In this document: one piece after another, positions 53,762 to 62,459 of the stretch
Position numbering within the stretch: the stretch's first letter is position 1
Layout of the letters: each line of letters opens with the position of its first letter
Assembly: GCA_036507005.1 (NCBI GenBank)
Contig: DASXQT010000009.1
Coordinates: 1-64,000, forward strand
Origin: WS-2 sp036507005
Lineage (GTDB): Bacteria; Eisenbacteria; RBG-16-71-46
Direction of reading: 5' to 3'
Length of the DNA stretch: 64,000 nt
Position numbers and translations under genes: made by a program
Notes under the pieces: model-generated
Told to the model about the DNA's origin: nothing
The model's input: the letters and a program-made list of their open reading frames with translations, nothing else
The model's database searches: none

Positions 53762-54715
53762 ATGACCACGCCCGGCCTGCACCACGTCACCGCGATCTGC
53801 GCTGATCCGCAGGCGAACGTCGACTTCTACGCCTCGCTCCTCGGCCTCCGGCTCGTGAAGCGCACCGTCAACTTCGACGATCCCGCCACGTACCACCTCT
53901 ATTATGGAGACGAGGTCGGGCGTCCGGGGACGATCCTCACGTTTTTTCCCTGGCCGGGCGCCCCGCGCGGGTCGCGGGGCACCGGGCAGGTGACGGCGAC
54001 CGCCTTCGCGGTGCCTCCCGGCAGCCTGGAATGGTGGATGGACCGTCTGGCGCGCAGCGCCGCCGGCCACGAGGCGATCGAGGAGCGCTTCGGAGAGCGG
54101 GTGCTGCCGCTGCGCGATCGCGACGACCTCGCGATCGAGCTCGTGGAGGTCAGAGAGGCTGCGGACCGGCCGTGGTGGGAGGGCGGCCCGGTGCCCGCGG
54201 CGTACGCCCTTCGCGGCTTCCACGGCGTGACGCTCACGCTCGAGGGATACGAGCGCACGGCGGCGCTGCTCAGCGACGGGATGGGGCTCGCGCCCGCGGG
54301 CCAGCAGGAGAATCGATTCCGCTTCGCGGCCGCGCGCCCCGGGGCCGGTGCGACGGTGGACCTGGTCTGCGCCCCGGACCTCCGGGCCGGGCGAGTGCCC
54401 GCCGGCACCGTGCATCACGTCGCGTTCCGCTGCGCTTCCGACGAGGAGCAGGCGGCGTGGCGGCGCCAGCTCGCGGGCGCGGGGATGAACGTCACCCCGG
54501 TGCTCGACCGCCAGTACTTCCGGTCGATCTACTTTCGCGAGCCGGGCCACGTGCTGTTCGAGATCGCGACCGACCCGCCGGGGTTCACGCGCGACGAGGC
54601 CCAGGAGGCGCTCGGCTCCGCGCTCAAGCTGCCGCCGTGGCTCGAGCCGCGCCGGGCCTACATCGAGGACCGGCTGCCGCGGCTGCGCGTGCCGGCAGCC
54701 GTGCGAGCCACTTGA
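53762..54715 (+). CDS. Ring-cleaving dioxygenase, VOC family (MhqO-like)
   Basis: The 317-residue protein has two VOC halves: GLHHVTAICADPQANVDFYASLLGLRLVKRTVNFDDP at the start and VHHVAFRCASDEEQAAW with GHVLFEIATDPPGF in the second half, supplying His, His and Glu metal ligands. It matches MhqO/CatE-type dioxygenases that act on hydroquinones. AAGGAG is absent, but TATCCT (53688-53693) gives a possible -10. The next gene starts inside its stop (TTGA) and encodes an MhqD-like hydrolase, the pair known from quinone-detoxification operons. Confidence 0.85.
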   Translation: MTTPGLHHVTAICADPQANVDFYASLLGLRLVKRTVNFDDPATYHLYYGDEVGRPGTILTFFPWPGAPRGSRGTGQVTATAFAVPPGSLEWWMDRLARSAAGHEAIEERFGERVLPLRDRDDLAIELVEVREAADRPWWEGGPVPAAYALRGFHGVTLTLEGYERTAALLSDGMGLAPAGQQENRFRFAAARPGAGATVDLVCAPDLRAGRVPAGTVHHVAFRCASDEEQAAWRRQLAGAGMNVTPVLDRQYFRSIYFREPGHVLFEIATDPPGFTRDEAQEALGSALKLPPWLEPRRAYIEDRLPRLRVPAAVRAT

Positions 54716-55377
54716 CCCTCGAAATCCCTTCGAGCGTGTCCGGGCCTCACGCCCGGGCGCGCATCGTGACCGCCGGACGTATGGTGGCCGACGCAACCTC
54801 CGCCCTGGTGCTCCTGCACGGCCGCGGCGCTTCGGCGGAGGACATCCTGACGCTGGCCCGGGAGCTGGACGCGCCCGACTCGGTGTTCGTCGCCCCGCAG
54901 GCGGCGCAGGGAACCTGGTACCCCTACTCGTTTCTCGCGCCGCTCGAGCGCAACGAGCCGCACCTCTCGTCCGCCCTCATGCTGGTGGGCGCGATCGTCG
55001 GCATGCTGGAGCAGAACGGGATTCCGCCGGCGCGGCAGCTCCTGCTCGGTTTTTCGCAGGGCGGATGCCTGGCGCTGGAGTTCGCGGGCCGCCACGCCCG
55101 TCGCTACGGCGGCGTCGCCGGCCTGTCCGCCGGGCTCATCGGGCCCGCCGGCCGCCGCTGGGAGTTCGGCGGATCCCTGGAGGGAACGCCGGTGTTCCTG
55201 GGCTGCAGCGACCGCGATCCGCACATCCCGCGGGAACGCGTGGAAGAGTCGGGCCGGGAGCTGTCGCGCATCGGCGGCGTGGTCGACGTCCGGATCTATC
55301 CGGGCCTGGGCCATGCGGTGAACCGCGACGAGCTGGACCGGGCGCAGGAGATGATCGAAGCCGTTCATCGGGCATGA
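54712..55377 (+). CDS. Alpha/beta hydrolase (phospholipase/carboxylesterase family, MhqD-like)
   Basis: The 221-residue protein has VLLHGRGASAEDIL (oxyanion region), the nucleophile elbow GFSQGGC, an Asp in CSDRDPHIP and a His in YPGLGHAVN. This is the family of MhqD and small carboxylesterases. The likely start is TTG at 54712, overlapping the TGA of the dioxygenase (TTGA), because family similarity begins before the ATG at 54781 (VTAGRMVADATSALVLLHG). It probably acts with the dioxygenase in handling quinone or aromatic stress. Confidence 0.82.
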   Translation: MTLEIPSSVSGPHARARIVTAGRMVADATSALVLLHGRGASAEDILTLARELDAPDSVFVAPQAAQGTWYPYSFLAPLERNEPHLSSALMLVGAIVGMLEQNGIPPARQLLLGFSQGGCLALEFAGRHARRYGGVAGLSAGLIGPAGRRWEFGGSLEGTPVFLGCSDRDPHIPRERVEESGRELSRIGGVVDVRIYPGLGHAVNRDELDRAQEMIEAVHRA

Positions 55378-55393
55378 GCCAGGAGGCGAAGTC

Positions 55394-55792
55394 ATGAAGG
55401 GGAGATCCATCTGGGCCGTGGTCGCAGGCGTGGTCTTCATCATCGTGGTCACCACCCTCGTCGACATCGTGCTGCACGCGGCGAAGGTGTATCCACCGAT
55501 GAATCAGCCGATCGACGATTCCCTCGCCGCTCTCGCCACGGCGTACCGGGTGGTGATCAGCATCGCGGGCGCCTGGCTCACGGCACGGCTCGCGCCCGGG
55601 AATCCGATGAAGCACGCGATGATCCTGGGCTCCGTGGGCGTGGTGCTGGGGCTCGCGGGCGTCGTCGCGACCTGGAACCTGGGCATGGGTCCGCGCTGGT
55701 ACCCGATCGCGCTCGTGGCGCTCGCCATCCCGCAGTGTTGGCTCGGCGGCAAGCTCTACGAGATGAGCACCGCTGCGAGAAAGGGGATCTGA
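55394..55792 (+). CDS. Small four-helix membrane protein
   Basis: The 132-residue protein has four hydrophobic segments (about 7-27, 46-66, 76-96 and 102-118) and no other motif; MKGRSIWAVVAGVVFIIVVTTLVD opens it. I recognise the type from bacterial membrane proteins of unknown function. GGAGG precedes the ATG at 55394, 17 bases after the hydrolase stop, so it belongs to the same operon. A weak inverted repeat (55793-55799 with 55812-55818) follows the stop. Confidence 0.75.
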   Translation: MKGRSIWAVVAGVVFIIVVTTLVDIVLHAAKVYPPMNQPIDDSLAALATAYRVVISIAGAWLTARLAPGNPMKHAMILGSVGVVLGLAGVVATWNLGMGPRWYPIALVALAIPQCWLGGKLYEMSTAARKGI

Positions 55793-55842
55793 CCCGCCGC
55801 CACTTCATGCTCGGCGGGGCGCACGCGCGCAGGCGCCGAAAG

Positions 55843-56277
55843 TCAGGGCTGCTGCGAAACCAACCTCGGGGGCGCCTGGTCCGCCCACCAGTCATAGACC
55901 GCGCTGTCGGCGTTGGCCGCGGAGCCGAAGATCCCGGACAGGCAGACCCAGCATTCCGAGACGTAGCCCTGGAAATGCAGGGCCTGGCCCGCGACGGTGG
56001 CGTCGAAGTCGACCAATCCGGTGCGAGAGAGGTCGGGATTCTCGGACGCCAGGATCCGCGCGTTGCGGGTCTGCACCGCGGTGTCCGCGATCGCGAGATA
56101 CACGCGATCCGCGCGGATGGTGAGCGCCAGATCACGCATGTCGGCAGTCCCGTGATTGTGCGGGGTGATCCAGCCGTACCATTTCCCCAGGATCCACGGG
56201 CCGGTGCTCTCGTCGCGGCACCCCGTGGCGAGGAGCAACGGAATCAGAGCCCAAAGGACGCGCTGCCCGATTCGCAT
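55843..56277 (-). CDS. Lipoprotein of unknown function
   Basis: The 144-residue protein has a lipobox ending LLATGC (Cys about 20) and a beta-rich mature part with LGKWYGWITPHNHGTADMRDLALTI, then SECWVCLSG (CxxC). No family recognised. The Trp/His-rich start and alternating strands look lipocalin-like, but this is only an impression. It converges with the small membrane protein gene. GGAGCT-type ribosome-binding sequence precedes the ATG at 56277. Confidence 0.68.
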   Translation of the reverse strand: MRIGQRVLWALIPLLLATGCRDESTGPWILGKWYGWITPHNHGTADMRDLALTIRADRVYLAIADTAVQTRNARILASENPDLSRTGLVDFDATVAGQALHFQGYVSECWVCLSGIFGSAANADSAVYDWWADQAPPRLVSQQP

Positions 56278-56341
56278 GGCCAGCTCCTGTGATCGGCCTG
56301 CGTATGGTATCGGAGCTGCCGGGCGCGAACTGGAGCCCGAC

Positions 56342-57493
56342 TCATTCCTCGAGGGCGTGCTTCTCCAGGCGTGAGTAGAGCTTCGCGCGGGTCAGGCCCA
56401 GGAGGCGGGCCGCTCTCGTCTTGTTCCCCTTGGCCTGGCGCAGGGCCTTCTCGAGCAGGACCCGCTCGAGGGCGTCGAGCTGGATCCCTTCCGCGGGGAG
56501 CGGGGCCGCGGGATCCAGCCAGGAGTTGAGGTCGCCCGATCGCTCGGGCCCGCGCGCGGGCCACGCCGGGAGATGCTCGCGCGTGATCAGGCCGCCGTCG
56601 CAGAGCAGGATCGCGCGCTCGATCGCGTTGCGAAGCTCGCGCACGTTCCCCGGCCAGTGGTAGGCGAGGAGCCAGTCGAGGGCGTCGCGCGAGATGCCGG
56701 CCGCCGGGCGCGCCATCTTCACTCCCAGGTCCTGGAGGAACGCTTCGGCCAGCGGCCCGATATCCTCACGCCGCTCGCGCAGCGGCGCCAGGTGGATCTG
56801 GAACACGTTGAGGCGGTAGTAGAGGTCTTCGCGAAACGCCTGGGTCGCCATCGCCTTCGCCAGGTCGCGGTTGGTGGCGGCGATCACCCGCACGTCGGCC
56901 TTGAGCGCGCGCGTGCCGCCCACGCGCTGGAACTCCCGCGCCTCGAGCACGCGCAGCAGCTTGGCCTGCAAGAGCGGGCTCATCTCGACGATCTCGTCGA
57001 GGAACAGCGTGCCGCCTTCGGCCTGCTCGACCCGCCCGATCTTGGTCGCGATCGCCCCGGTGAAGGCGCCCTTCTCGTGGCCGAACAGCTCGGATTCGAG
57101 GAGCTGCTCCGGCAACGCCGCGCAGTTGACCGCGATCAGCAGCCGCGCGGTGCGCGGCGACTTGTGGTGGAGGAGGCCCGCCACCACCTCCTTGCCGGTG
57201 CCGGATTCTCCCGTGACGAGCACGGTGGTGTCCGAGCCCGCCACCCGCCCGACCTGACGCAGGGTCTCCTTCCAGGCCGGCGATGCCCCGACGATCCTGC
57301 CGCGCTCGCGCGACTCGAGCTCGCGGGCGAGCGTCTCGACCGTGGCCTCGAGCCGCTGGGTGCGCTCGCGATCCTCTGTCGCGATCCGGGTCTGCTCGGC
57401 GTGCCGCTGGAGCTTGTGCACCAGCTCGGAGGCCGAGAGGTTCTGCTTGGGGTCGGGAGGCACGCGCGCTCCGGGGGAGTCGGTCGGCCGCAT
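56342..57493 (-). CDS. Sigma54-dependent transcriptional activator (Fis-type HTH)
   Basis: The 383-residue protein has no receiver domain; a short coiled coil (ELVHKLQRHAEQTRIATEDRERTQRLEATVETLAREL) precedes the AAA+ domain. Walker A is GESGTGKEV, the sigma54-contacting loop is ELFGHEKGAFTGA (GAFTGA intact), Walker B GGTLFLDEI, and the C-terminal Fis helix-turn-helix is NKTRAARLLGLTRAKLYSRLEKH. It should open sigma54 promoters in response to a partner or signal yet unknown. The frame is open to a TTG at 57604; I prefer the Met at 57493, but no ribosome-binding site supports either. Confidence 0.87.
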   Translation of the reverse strand: MRPTDSPGARVPPDPKQNLSASELVHKLQRHAEQTRIATEDRERTQRLEATVETLARELESRERGRIVGASPAWKETLRQVGRVAGSDTTVLVTGESGTGKEVVAGLLHHKSPRTARLLIAVNCAALPEQLLESELFGHEKGAFTGAIATKIGRVEQAEGGTLFLDEIVEMSPLLQAKLLRVLEAREFQRVGGTRALKADVRVIAATNRDLAKAMATQAFREDLYYRLNVFQIHLAPLRERREDIGPLAEAFLQDLGVKMARPAAGISRDALDWLLAYHWPGNVRELRNAIERAILLCDGGLITREHLPAWPARGPERSGDLNSWLDPAAPLPAEGIQLDALERVLLEKALRQAKGNKTRAARLLGLTRAKLYSRLEKHALEE

Positions 57494-57631
57494 CGAGCCC
57501 GAATCTAGCTCGACCGGCTCGGGGCCGTCGAGCGCGGCGTCCGCCCATGCGCGGAGGCCGGCGGCCGGCGAGCCGCGGCCACTCGCTCGCGCGCCGGCTC
57601 GCAACCGTGGACTGACCCGGAGTCATGGCGC

Positions 57632-58429
57632 CTACGGCCGCCTGAAGATGAGGGGATTCCGGGCCAGGAGCAGCCCGGCCTGCAGTCGGTCCGCGAGGCC
57701 GAGCTTCCCGAGAATGTGGCCGACGTGCTTCTTGACGGTGGCCGGGCTGATGCCGAGCGCGGTCGAAATCTCCTTGTTCGACCGGCCCTCGGCGATCAGC
57801 GCTGCAACCTCCAGCTCGCGCTCCGATAGCGCGGCGTTCGCTCCGCGACGCCGTCCTTCGGGACCGGTGGCCACCAGGATCCCGGTCGCCGTCGTCGGGT
57901 CGTACCAGGCACCGCCCTCGGCGACGCTGCGGATCGCGCGAAAGAGATCCTCGGGATCGGCGCTCCGGCGCACCGTTGCCATCGCGCCCTGCGTCACCGC
58001 GAGCTGTAGGCAGTCGACCCCGACGGCGCACACGAGGTCGAGCTCGGAGGCCGTCTTCTGGCGATAGGGCGGATTCAGCACCAGACAGTTCGCTGCTCCG
58101 CGCTCCGAGAGCGCCACGACGCGCTGCTCCGGGACGACGGCGCGGATCGCGGGGATCGCGGCCTGCCTCTCCTGACCCGGCACGTTGAGCGAGAGCACCA
58201 GCACATCGGGCCGCAGGGCGCGGCACTGGTGAATCGCCTCGGCCAGCGTTGCCGCCTCGCCCACCACCTCGAAGTCGCGCTCTCCCTCGAGCAGCCCGAC
58301 GAGCCCGCCGCGGTCGATGGCCTGGCCGTCGGCGATCACCAGGCGCACGCGCGGCGTCTTCGGGGCGGGTCGTGCGACTCGTCGTCGCGGCTTGGGAGGG
58401 GGGGGACGCAATCGCCTCATGGCCGGCAT
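57632..58429 (-). CDS. LuxR/NarL-type regulator with degenerate receiver domain
   Basis: The 265-residue protein has a basic start, a receiver-like domain (about 28-175) and a LuxR helix-turn-helix (LSERELEVAALIAEGRSNKEISTALGISPATVKKHVGHIL). In the receiver the strand that should end in the phospho-acceptor Asp reads PDVLVLSLNVPG, so Ser80 replaces Asp; the usual Lys is Arg (ATVRRSADPEDL). An extra loop (NCLVLNPPYRQKTASELDL) lengthens the second half. It is therefore unlikely to be a classical phosphorylated regulator. ATG at 58429 and 58420 are both possible. It is divergent from the universal-stress gene. Confidence 0.83.
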   Translation of the reverse strand: MPAMRRLRPPPPKPRRRVARPAPKTPRVRLVIADGQAIDRGGLVGLLEGERDFEVVGEAATLAEAIHQCRALRPDVLVLSLNVPGQERQAAIPAIRAVVPEQRVVALSERGAANCLVLNPPYRQKTASELDLVCAVGVDCLQLAVTQGAMATVRRSADPEDLFRAIRSVAEGGAWYDPTTATGILVATGPEGRRRGANAALSERELEVAALIAEGRSNKEISTALGISPATVKKHVGHILGKLGLADRLQAGLLLARNPLIFRRP

Positions 58430-58523
58430 GCTACCAAAGGAGCATCGCCGGGTCCCAAAGAGTCCCGTAGCCGCGGTTCCCTCCTCCGGACGATCTTGTG
58501 TGTGGAGACGAGAGGAGGTCGCC

Positions 58524-58994
58524 ATGAAGATCCTGATCGCCCTGGACGCGTCGCCCCACTCCGAGCACGCACTCCAATTCGTCACCCGGATGCGCTGGCC
58601 GGCGGGCAGCCGGGTCCTCGTCGTGAGCGCCCTGCAGCCGATCGCGCGCGCGGCCGCCGCCAGCCCGGACCTGGCCGACCTGCCGGCGCAGGCGCTCGAT
58701 GACCGGCGGCAGGAGCTCGAGGAGCTGGTGTCGAACGCGCAGAGCGAGTTGCGCGCGTCGGGCTTCGCCACGGAAGGACGCGTGGAGGTCGGCGAGCCGC
58801 GTGAACGATTGCTCTCGGTCGCCCAGAGCGAGCGCGCCGACCTGATCGTCGTCGGCTCGCACGGGCGGACGGGCCTCGCCAAGCTGATGCTCGGCAGCGT
58901 GTCGAGCCACGTCGTCACGCACGCGTCGTGCAGCGTGCTCGTCGTCAAGCATGCGGCCACGGCCCCCAAGGTGGGAGGGAGGAGTCAGACATGA
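58524..58994 (+). CDS. Universal stress protein (UspA family)
   Basis: The 156-residue protein has the Usp fold: MKILIALDASPHSEHAL at the N-terminus and the ATP-binding motif VVGSHGRTGLAKLMLGSVSSHVV (GxxG-x9-GS) near residues 113-135. GAGGAGG precedes the ATG at 58524. It overlaps the YceI gene by ATGA and leads an operon of four. The divergent LuxR-type regulator is a natural candidate controller, by position only. Confidence 0.92.
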   Translation: MKILIALDASPHSEHALQFVTRMRWPAGSRVLVVSALQPIARAAAASPDLADLPAQALDDRRQELEELVSNAQSELRASGFATEGRVEVGEPRERLLSVAQSERADLIVVGSHGRTGLAKLMLGSVSSHVVTHASCSVLVVKHAATAPKVGGRSQT

Positions 58995-59680
58995 TCGCTT
59001 CCAGAACCATAGGAGTCGCCGCCGTCATCGTGATCGCGCTGCTCGCCGCGCCGGCCGCCCCACGCGCCGAGGCGCCGGACAGCACGCGGGCGCCGCTCCC
59101 GGTCGCGCTCGGGCCGGGGAGCGTCCTCTGGATCGAAGGCACCTCGACGGTGCACGCGTTCGAGAGCCGCTCGAAGGAGGTTGGGATCGCGCTCGAGCGG
59201 GATCGCGCGACCCCCGAGGCCGGCACGGCCGCGGACCTCCTGCGCCTCATCCGCTCCGCCGCGATCCGGGGCGTGACCGTGCGGGTTCCGGTCGCGTCGC
59301 TGCGCTCGGAGAAGTCGGGGCTCGACAGGAACCTGCGCAAGGCGATGAACGCGGAGCAGTACCCCAACGTGACCTTCCACCTCGGGCAGTACGACGTCGC
59401 CTCGGCAGCGGTAGACCGGGACACGATCGAGATCACGGCCGGCGGGTCACTCACGATCGCCGGCCAGGAGCGCCCGATCCGGCTCGAGGCGCGGGCCTGC
59501 GCCGGCGAAGCGGGCGTTTGGCTCGAGGGGAGCGAAAGCCTGCGCATGAGCGAGTACGGCATCAAGCCGCCGACGATGATGCTTGGAACGCTGCGCGTCG
59601 GCGATCAGGTCACGGTTCGGTATCGGTTGCTGCTCGTCCCCAAGGGCGGGGCATCCAGCCCGTCGCCCGACGGCAAGTAA
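58991..59680 (+). CDS. YceI family exported protein
   Basis: The 229-residue protein has a signal peptide (to about PRAEA, residue 27) and the YceI lipocalin-like barrel: SVLWIEGTSTVHAFES, then LRKAMNAEQYPNVTFHL and GSLTIAGQERPIRLEA. YceI proteins bind long isoprenoid chains (for example quinone tails) in the periplasm. Start ATG lies in the ATGA overlap with the Usp gene. Together with the hydroquinone genes upstream it hints at quinone handling, which is inference. Confidence 0.88.
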   Translation: MIASRTIGVAAVIVIALLAAPAAPRAEAPDSTRAPLPVALGPGSVLWIEGTSTVHAFESRSKEVGIALERDRATPEAGTAADLLRLIRSAAIRGVTVRVPVASLRSEKSGLDRNLRKAMNAEQYPNVTFHLGQYDVASAAVDRDTIEITAGGSLTIAGQERPIRLEARACAGEAGVWLEGSESLRMSEYGIKPPTMMLGTLRVGDQVTVRYRLLLVPKGGASSPSPDGK

Positions 59681-59697
59681 TGGAAAGGAGCTCAAAC

Positions 59698-61083
59698 ATG
59701 TACGCGGGCATCCAGAGAGTCGGACGCGTGACGGTTCGGTGGGCGCTGGCGACCGCGCTGATCGGGGGTCTCGCGCTGCCGGCCGCCGCGCAGGAATCGC
59801 CGTCGCCGGACACGGCGATCGCCGCCAATCCGGCCGCGCCGCCGGTGACGCCGCGGGCCCTGCTGCGGAGCGTCTCGCTGTCGAACTTCCGTCCCCACGA
59901 TGCACGCAGCCTGTCGCAGTTCGAGCCGCCCAAGCCGGAGGGGGTGACGTATCAGGGCTTCCAGCTCGAATGGGGGGCGGCATTCACGCAGCAGTTCCAG
60001 GGACTGCGCCACGAGAACAGCGCATCGCCCAACATCGTCGGCGGCGTCGATCTCAACCGGCTCATCAAGATCGGCTCCGGCTTCAACAACGCCGACGCGA
60101 ATCTCTACATGGACGCCCAGCTCGCGCGGGGGATCCGGGTCGCGCTCACGAGCTACCTCTCGTCGCGCCACCACAACGAGACCTGGGTCAAGGACGGCTA
60201 CCTGCTGGTGAACGCCTCGCCGTGGGAGAACGCGACGCTCGACCATCTCATGCAGTACTTGACGTTCCGCTTCGGGCACTTCGAGATCAACTACGGCGAC
60301 ATGCACTTCCGCCGCACCGATAACGGCCAGGCCATGTTCAACCCGCTCGTCGGCAACCTGATCATGGACGCCTTCACGACCGAGATCGGCGGCGAGATCT
60401 ACGGGCGGGCGAATGGGTGCCTGGGGATGATCGCGGTGACCGGCGGCGAGGTGCGGGGCACGGTGCTGAAGCCCGAGAACCGCTCACCGAGCGTGATCGG
60501 CAAGCTGGGGTTCGACCGCTCCCTGGGCGAGGCCCGGGTCCGGCTCACCGGGTCGGTCTATACGACCCACACGTCGAACAACAACACGCTCTACAGCGGC
60601 AGCCGCGCGGGCTCGCGCTACTACTACGTGCTCGAGAACGTGAACGCGACCGAGAACGCGCAGGCCTGGTCCGGCGACCTGCAGCCGGGGTTCAGCCGCA
60701 AGGTCACGGCGTGGGTCGTCAATCCGTTCCTCCAGGTCCGCGGCCTCGAGTTGTTCGGCAACTTCGAGCAGGCGAAGGGCCGCAACGCGGTCGAAACCTC
60801 GGAACGTACCTGGACCCAGCTCGCCGGCGACGGTCTCTACCGCTTCTTCCGCAACCAGCTCTACGTCGCTGGGCGCTACAACGTCGTCAAGGGTCGGGTC
60901 GTCGGCGGCACCTCCGACGTGACGATCGATCGCACCGAAGTCGGCGGCGGCTGGTTCCTGACCTCGAACCTCGAGGCGAAGGCCGAGTACGTGCAGCAGA
61001 ACTACCGGGACTACCCGATCACCGACCTCCGCCACGGTGGCAAGTTCCACGGGGCGATGTTCGAAGCGGTGGTGTCGTTCTGA
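59698..61083 (+). CDS. Outer-membrane beta-barrel protein
   Basis: The 461-residue protein has a signal peptide (to about AAAQ, residue 31), a Pro-rich linker, then alternating amphipathic strands throughout and a C-terminal FEAVVSF ending in Phe, the signal for barrel assembly. Repeated aromatic girdle patterns (RYYYVLENVN, GRYNVVKGRVV) support a porin-like barrel. No specific family recognised. AAAGGAG lies eight bases before the ATG. It sits 17 bases after the YceI stop in the same operon. Confidence 0.8.
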   Translation: MYAGIQRVGRVTVRWALATALIGGLALPAAAQESPSPDTAIAANPAAPPVTPRALLRSVSLSNFRPHDARSLSQFEPPKPEGVTYQGFQLEWGAAFTQQFQGLRHENSASPNIVGGVDLNRLIKIGSGFNNADANLYMDAQLARGIRVALTSYLSSRHHNETWVKDGYLLVNASPWENATLDHLMQYLTFRFGHFEINYGDMHFRRTDNGQAMFNPLVGNLIMDAFTTEIGGEIYGRANGCLGMIAVTGGEVRGTVLKPENRSPSVIGKLGFDRSLGEARVRLTGSVYTTHTSNNNTLYSGSRAGSRYYYVLENVNATENAQAWSGDLQPGFSRKVTAWVVNPFLQVRGLELFGNFEQAKGRNAVETSERTWTQLAGDGLYRFFRNQLYVAGRYNVVKGRVVGGTSDVTIDRTEVGGGWFLTSNLEAKAEYVQQNYRDYPITDLRHGGKFHGAMFEAVVSF

Positions 61084-61103
61084 CGGCGAACGGAGCCCTG
61101 GCC

Positions 61104-61649
61104 ATGCTCGGATGCCTCGCCCCGCTCGTCCTGCTGGCGGTCCTCGCCGGCCCCTCCGACGTCACGGTGGCGCTGCGCGATGGCCGGGGCTCCTGCGGCG
61201 TCCATGGAAGCTTCGCCGTCCCGGTCTCCCGGACCGCCGCCTGGCAGGTGCTCACCGACTACGACAGCCTTGGCCGGTTCGTCCGCTCGATCGAGGCGAG
61301 CCACCTCGAGCGGCACCCTGACGGGCGGCTCCTCGTTCGCCAGAGCGCCGTCGGCGGCGCGTTCCTCTTCCGGCGCCATGTCCGGGTGCTGCTCGAGCTC
61401 GAGCTGGACCCGGGCCGCCGGATCGGCTTTCGCGACGTCCTCGGCAAGGACTTCCAGAGGTACGTGGGGGAGTGGCGCCTCTCGGCGGATTCGAGCGCGA
61501 CGCGGGTCGAGTACCAGCTCGAAGCCGACCCGCGAGGCTTGGTCGCCCGCACCTTCTGCCGCGGCCCGCTTCGCATCGCCGCCCAGGAGCTGCTCACCCA
61601 GGTGCGCGACGAGATGATCCGCCGCGCGGAGCGGGAATCCGCGCGATGA
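61104..61649 (+). CDS. SRPBCC (START-like) family exported protein
   Basis: The 181-residue protein has a hydrophobic start (MLGCLAPLVLLAVLAGPS, signal) and a helix-grip lipid-binding fold: FAVPVSRTAAWQVLTDYDSLGRFVRSIEASHLERHPDG, typical of polyketide-cyclase/coenzyme Q-binding SRPBCC proteins, with the long C-terminal helix QELLTQVRDEMIRRAERES. It may bind a hydrophobic compound at the cell surface or in the periplasm. It follows the barrel gene by 20 bases and closes the operon. Start at 61104 has only a weak GGAG. Confidence 0.8.
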   Translation: MLGCLAPLVLLAVLAGPSDVTVALRDGRGSCGVHGSFAVPVSRTAAWQVLTDYDSLGRFVRSIEASHLERHPDGRLLVRQSAVGGAFLFRRHVRVLLELELDPGRRIGFRDVLGKDFQRYVGEWRLSADSSATRVEYQLEADPRGLVARTFCRGPLRIAAQELLTQVRDEMIRRAERESAR

Positions 61650-61818
61650 GCGCCTGCTCCTCCCCCGTGGACTCGTCCCATTCTTCACGGTTCCGACAGC
61701 CCACCAGCCACTCGTAGCCCCAGCGCAGGTCGACTGAGCGCGAGGTCTCGAGCACGACGCGCACCAGCGACTCCTTGCCGTCGAAGAAGTGGTAGAAGCG
61801 GGCGCCTCGATCCGCCAT
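61650..61818 (-). pseudogene. Remnant of a TetR-family regulator
   Basis: Minus-strand reading from the ATG at 61818 gives MADRGARFYHFFDGKESLVRVVLETSRSVD-type sequence, the TetR recognition helix and next helix (usually GSFYHYFDSKEALV), then WGYEWLVG. The N-terminal DNA-binding helices and the ligand domain are missing. The frame runs on to 61594 inside the SRPBCC gene without further similarity. It is a decayed fragment; the intact SRPBCC operon and cysteine-cluster gene flank it. Confidence 0.65.
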
Positions 61819-61827
61819 AGTCCCCGC

Positions 61828-62340
61828 ATGAAACCGAGCCTCACGGACACGTTGTGCACGCGCTGCGGGCTGTGCTGCGACGGGTCGCTGTTCGCCGACG
61901 TCGAGCTGGCGGGCCGTGCCGAGGCCACCCGGCTGGAGGTCATGGGGCTCGAGATCGACGACGACACCGACGCTGCGCTGCTGGTGCTGCCGTGCCGGGC
62001 GCTGCGGGGGAGACTCTGCAGCATCTACCCCCATCGCCCGGAATGCTGCCGCACGTTCGAATGCCGGTTGCTACAGGATGTGCGGCGCGGCGCCGTGAGC
62101 GTGGAGCGGGCGGGGGAGAGGATCGCGGAAACGCTGGAGCAGATCGGGCGGGTGAGGGAGCTGCTGGTGCAATTGGGGCAGGGCGACGCGCGCCTCCCGC
62201 TCCGGGAGAGCTGCGCCGAGGCGCTCGCCAAGGACGAGGCCTCGGACCCGGAGGTGAACCGGAAGCGCGCCGAGCTGGAGGCCGCGATGTCCGCCGTCGA
62301 AGAACTGGTGCAGAAGACGTTCCTGGCAGAGAAGGCCTGA
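61828..62340 (+). CDS. YkgJ family cysteine-cluster protein
   Basis: The 170-residue protein carries the YkgJ zinc/iron-type Cys pattern: CTRCGLCCDGSLFADV (about 10-25), VLPCRALRGRLCSIYPHRPECCRTFECRLL (about 54-83). A helical C-terminal half (ERIAETLEQIGRVRELL and on) follows. Function of the family is unknown; metal binding is likely. The ATG at 61828 has no strong ribosome-binding site; only ten bases separate it from the TetR remnant's ATG on the other strand. Confidence 0.85.
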   Translation: MKPSLTDTLCTRCGLCCDGSLFADVELAGRAEATRLEVMGLEIDDDTDAALLVLPCRALRGRLCSIYPHRPECCRTFECRLLQDVRRGAVSVERAGERIAETLEQIGRVRELLVQLGQGDARLPLRESCAEALAKDEASDPEVNRKRAELEAAMSAVEELVQKTFLAEKA

Positions 62341-62459
62341 GCCCTCCGGAAGCCCTGGGGGAGAGACGAAGCGGAGCTGTAGATCGTCGCGCGATTCCAC
62401 GAACCGCGGTCGGACTGAACGTGCTAAGCTGAATGGCGTCGAGCGAGCCCAGGGAGCGC

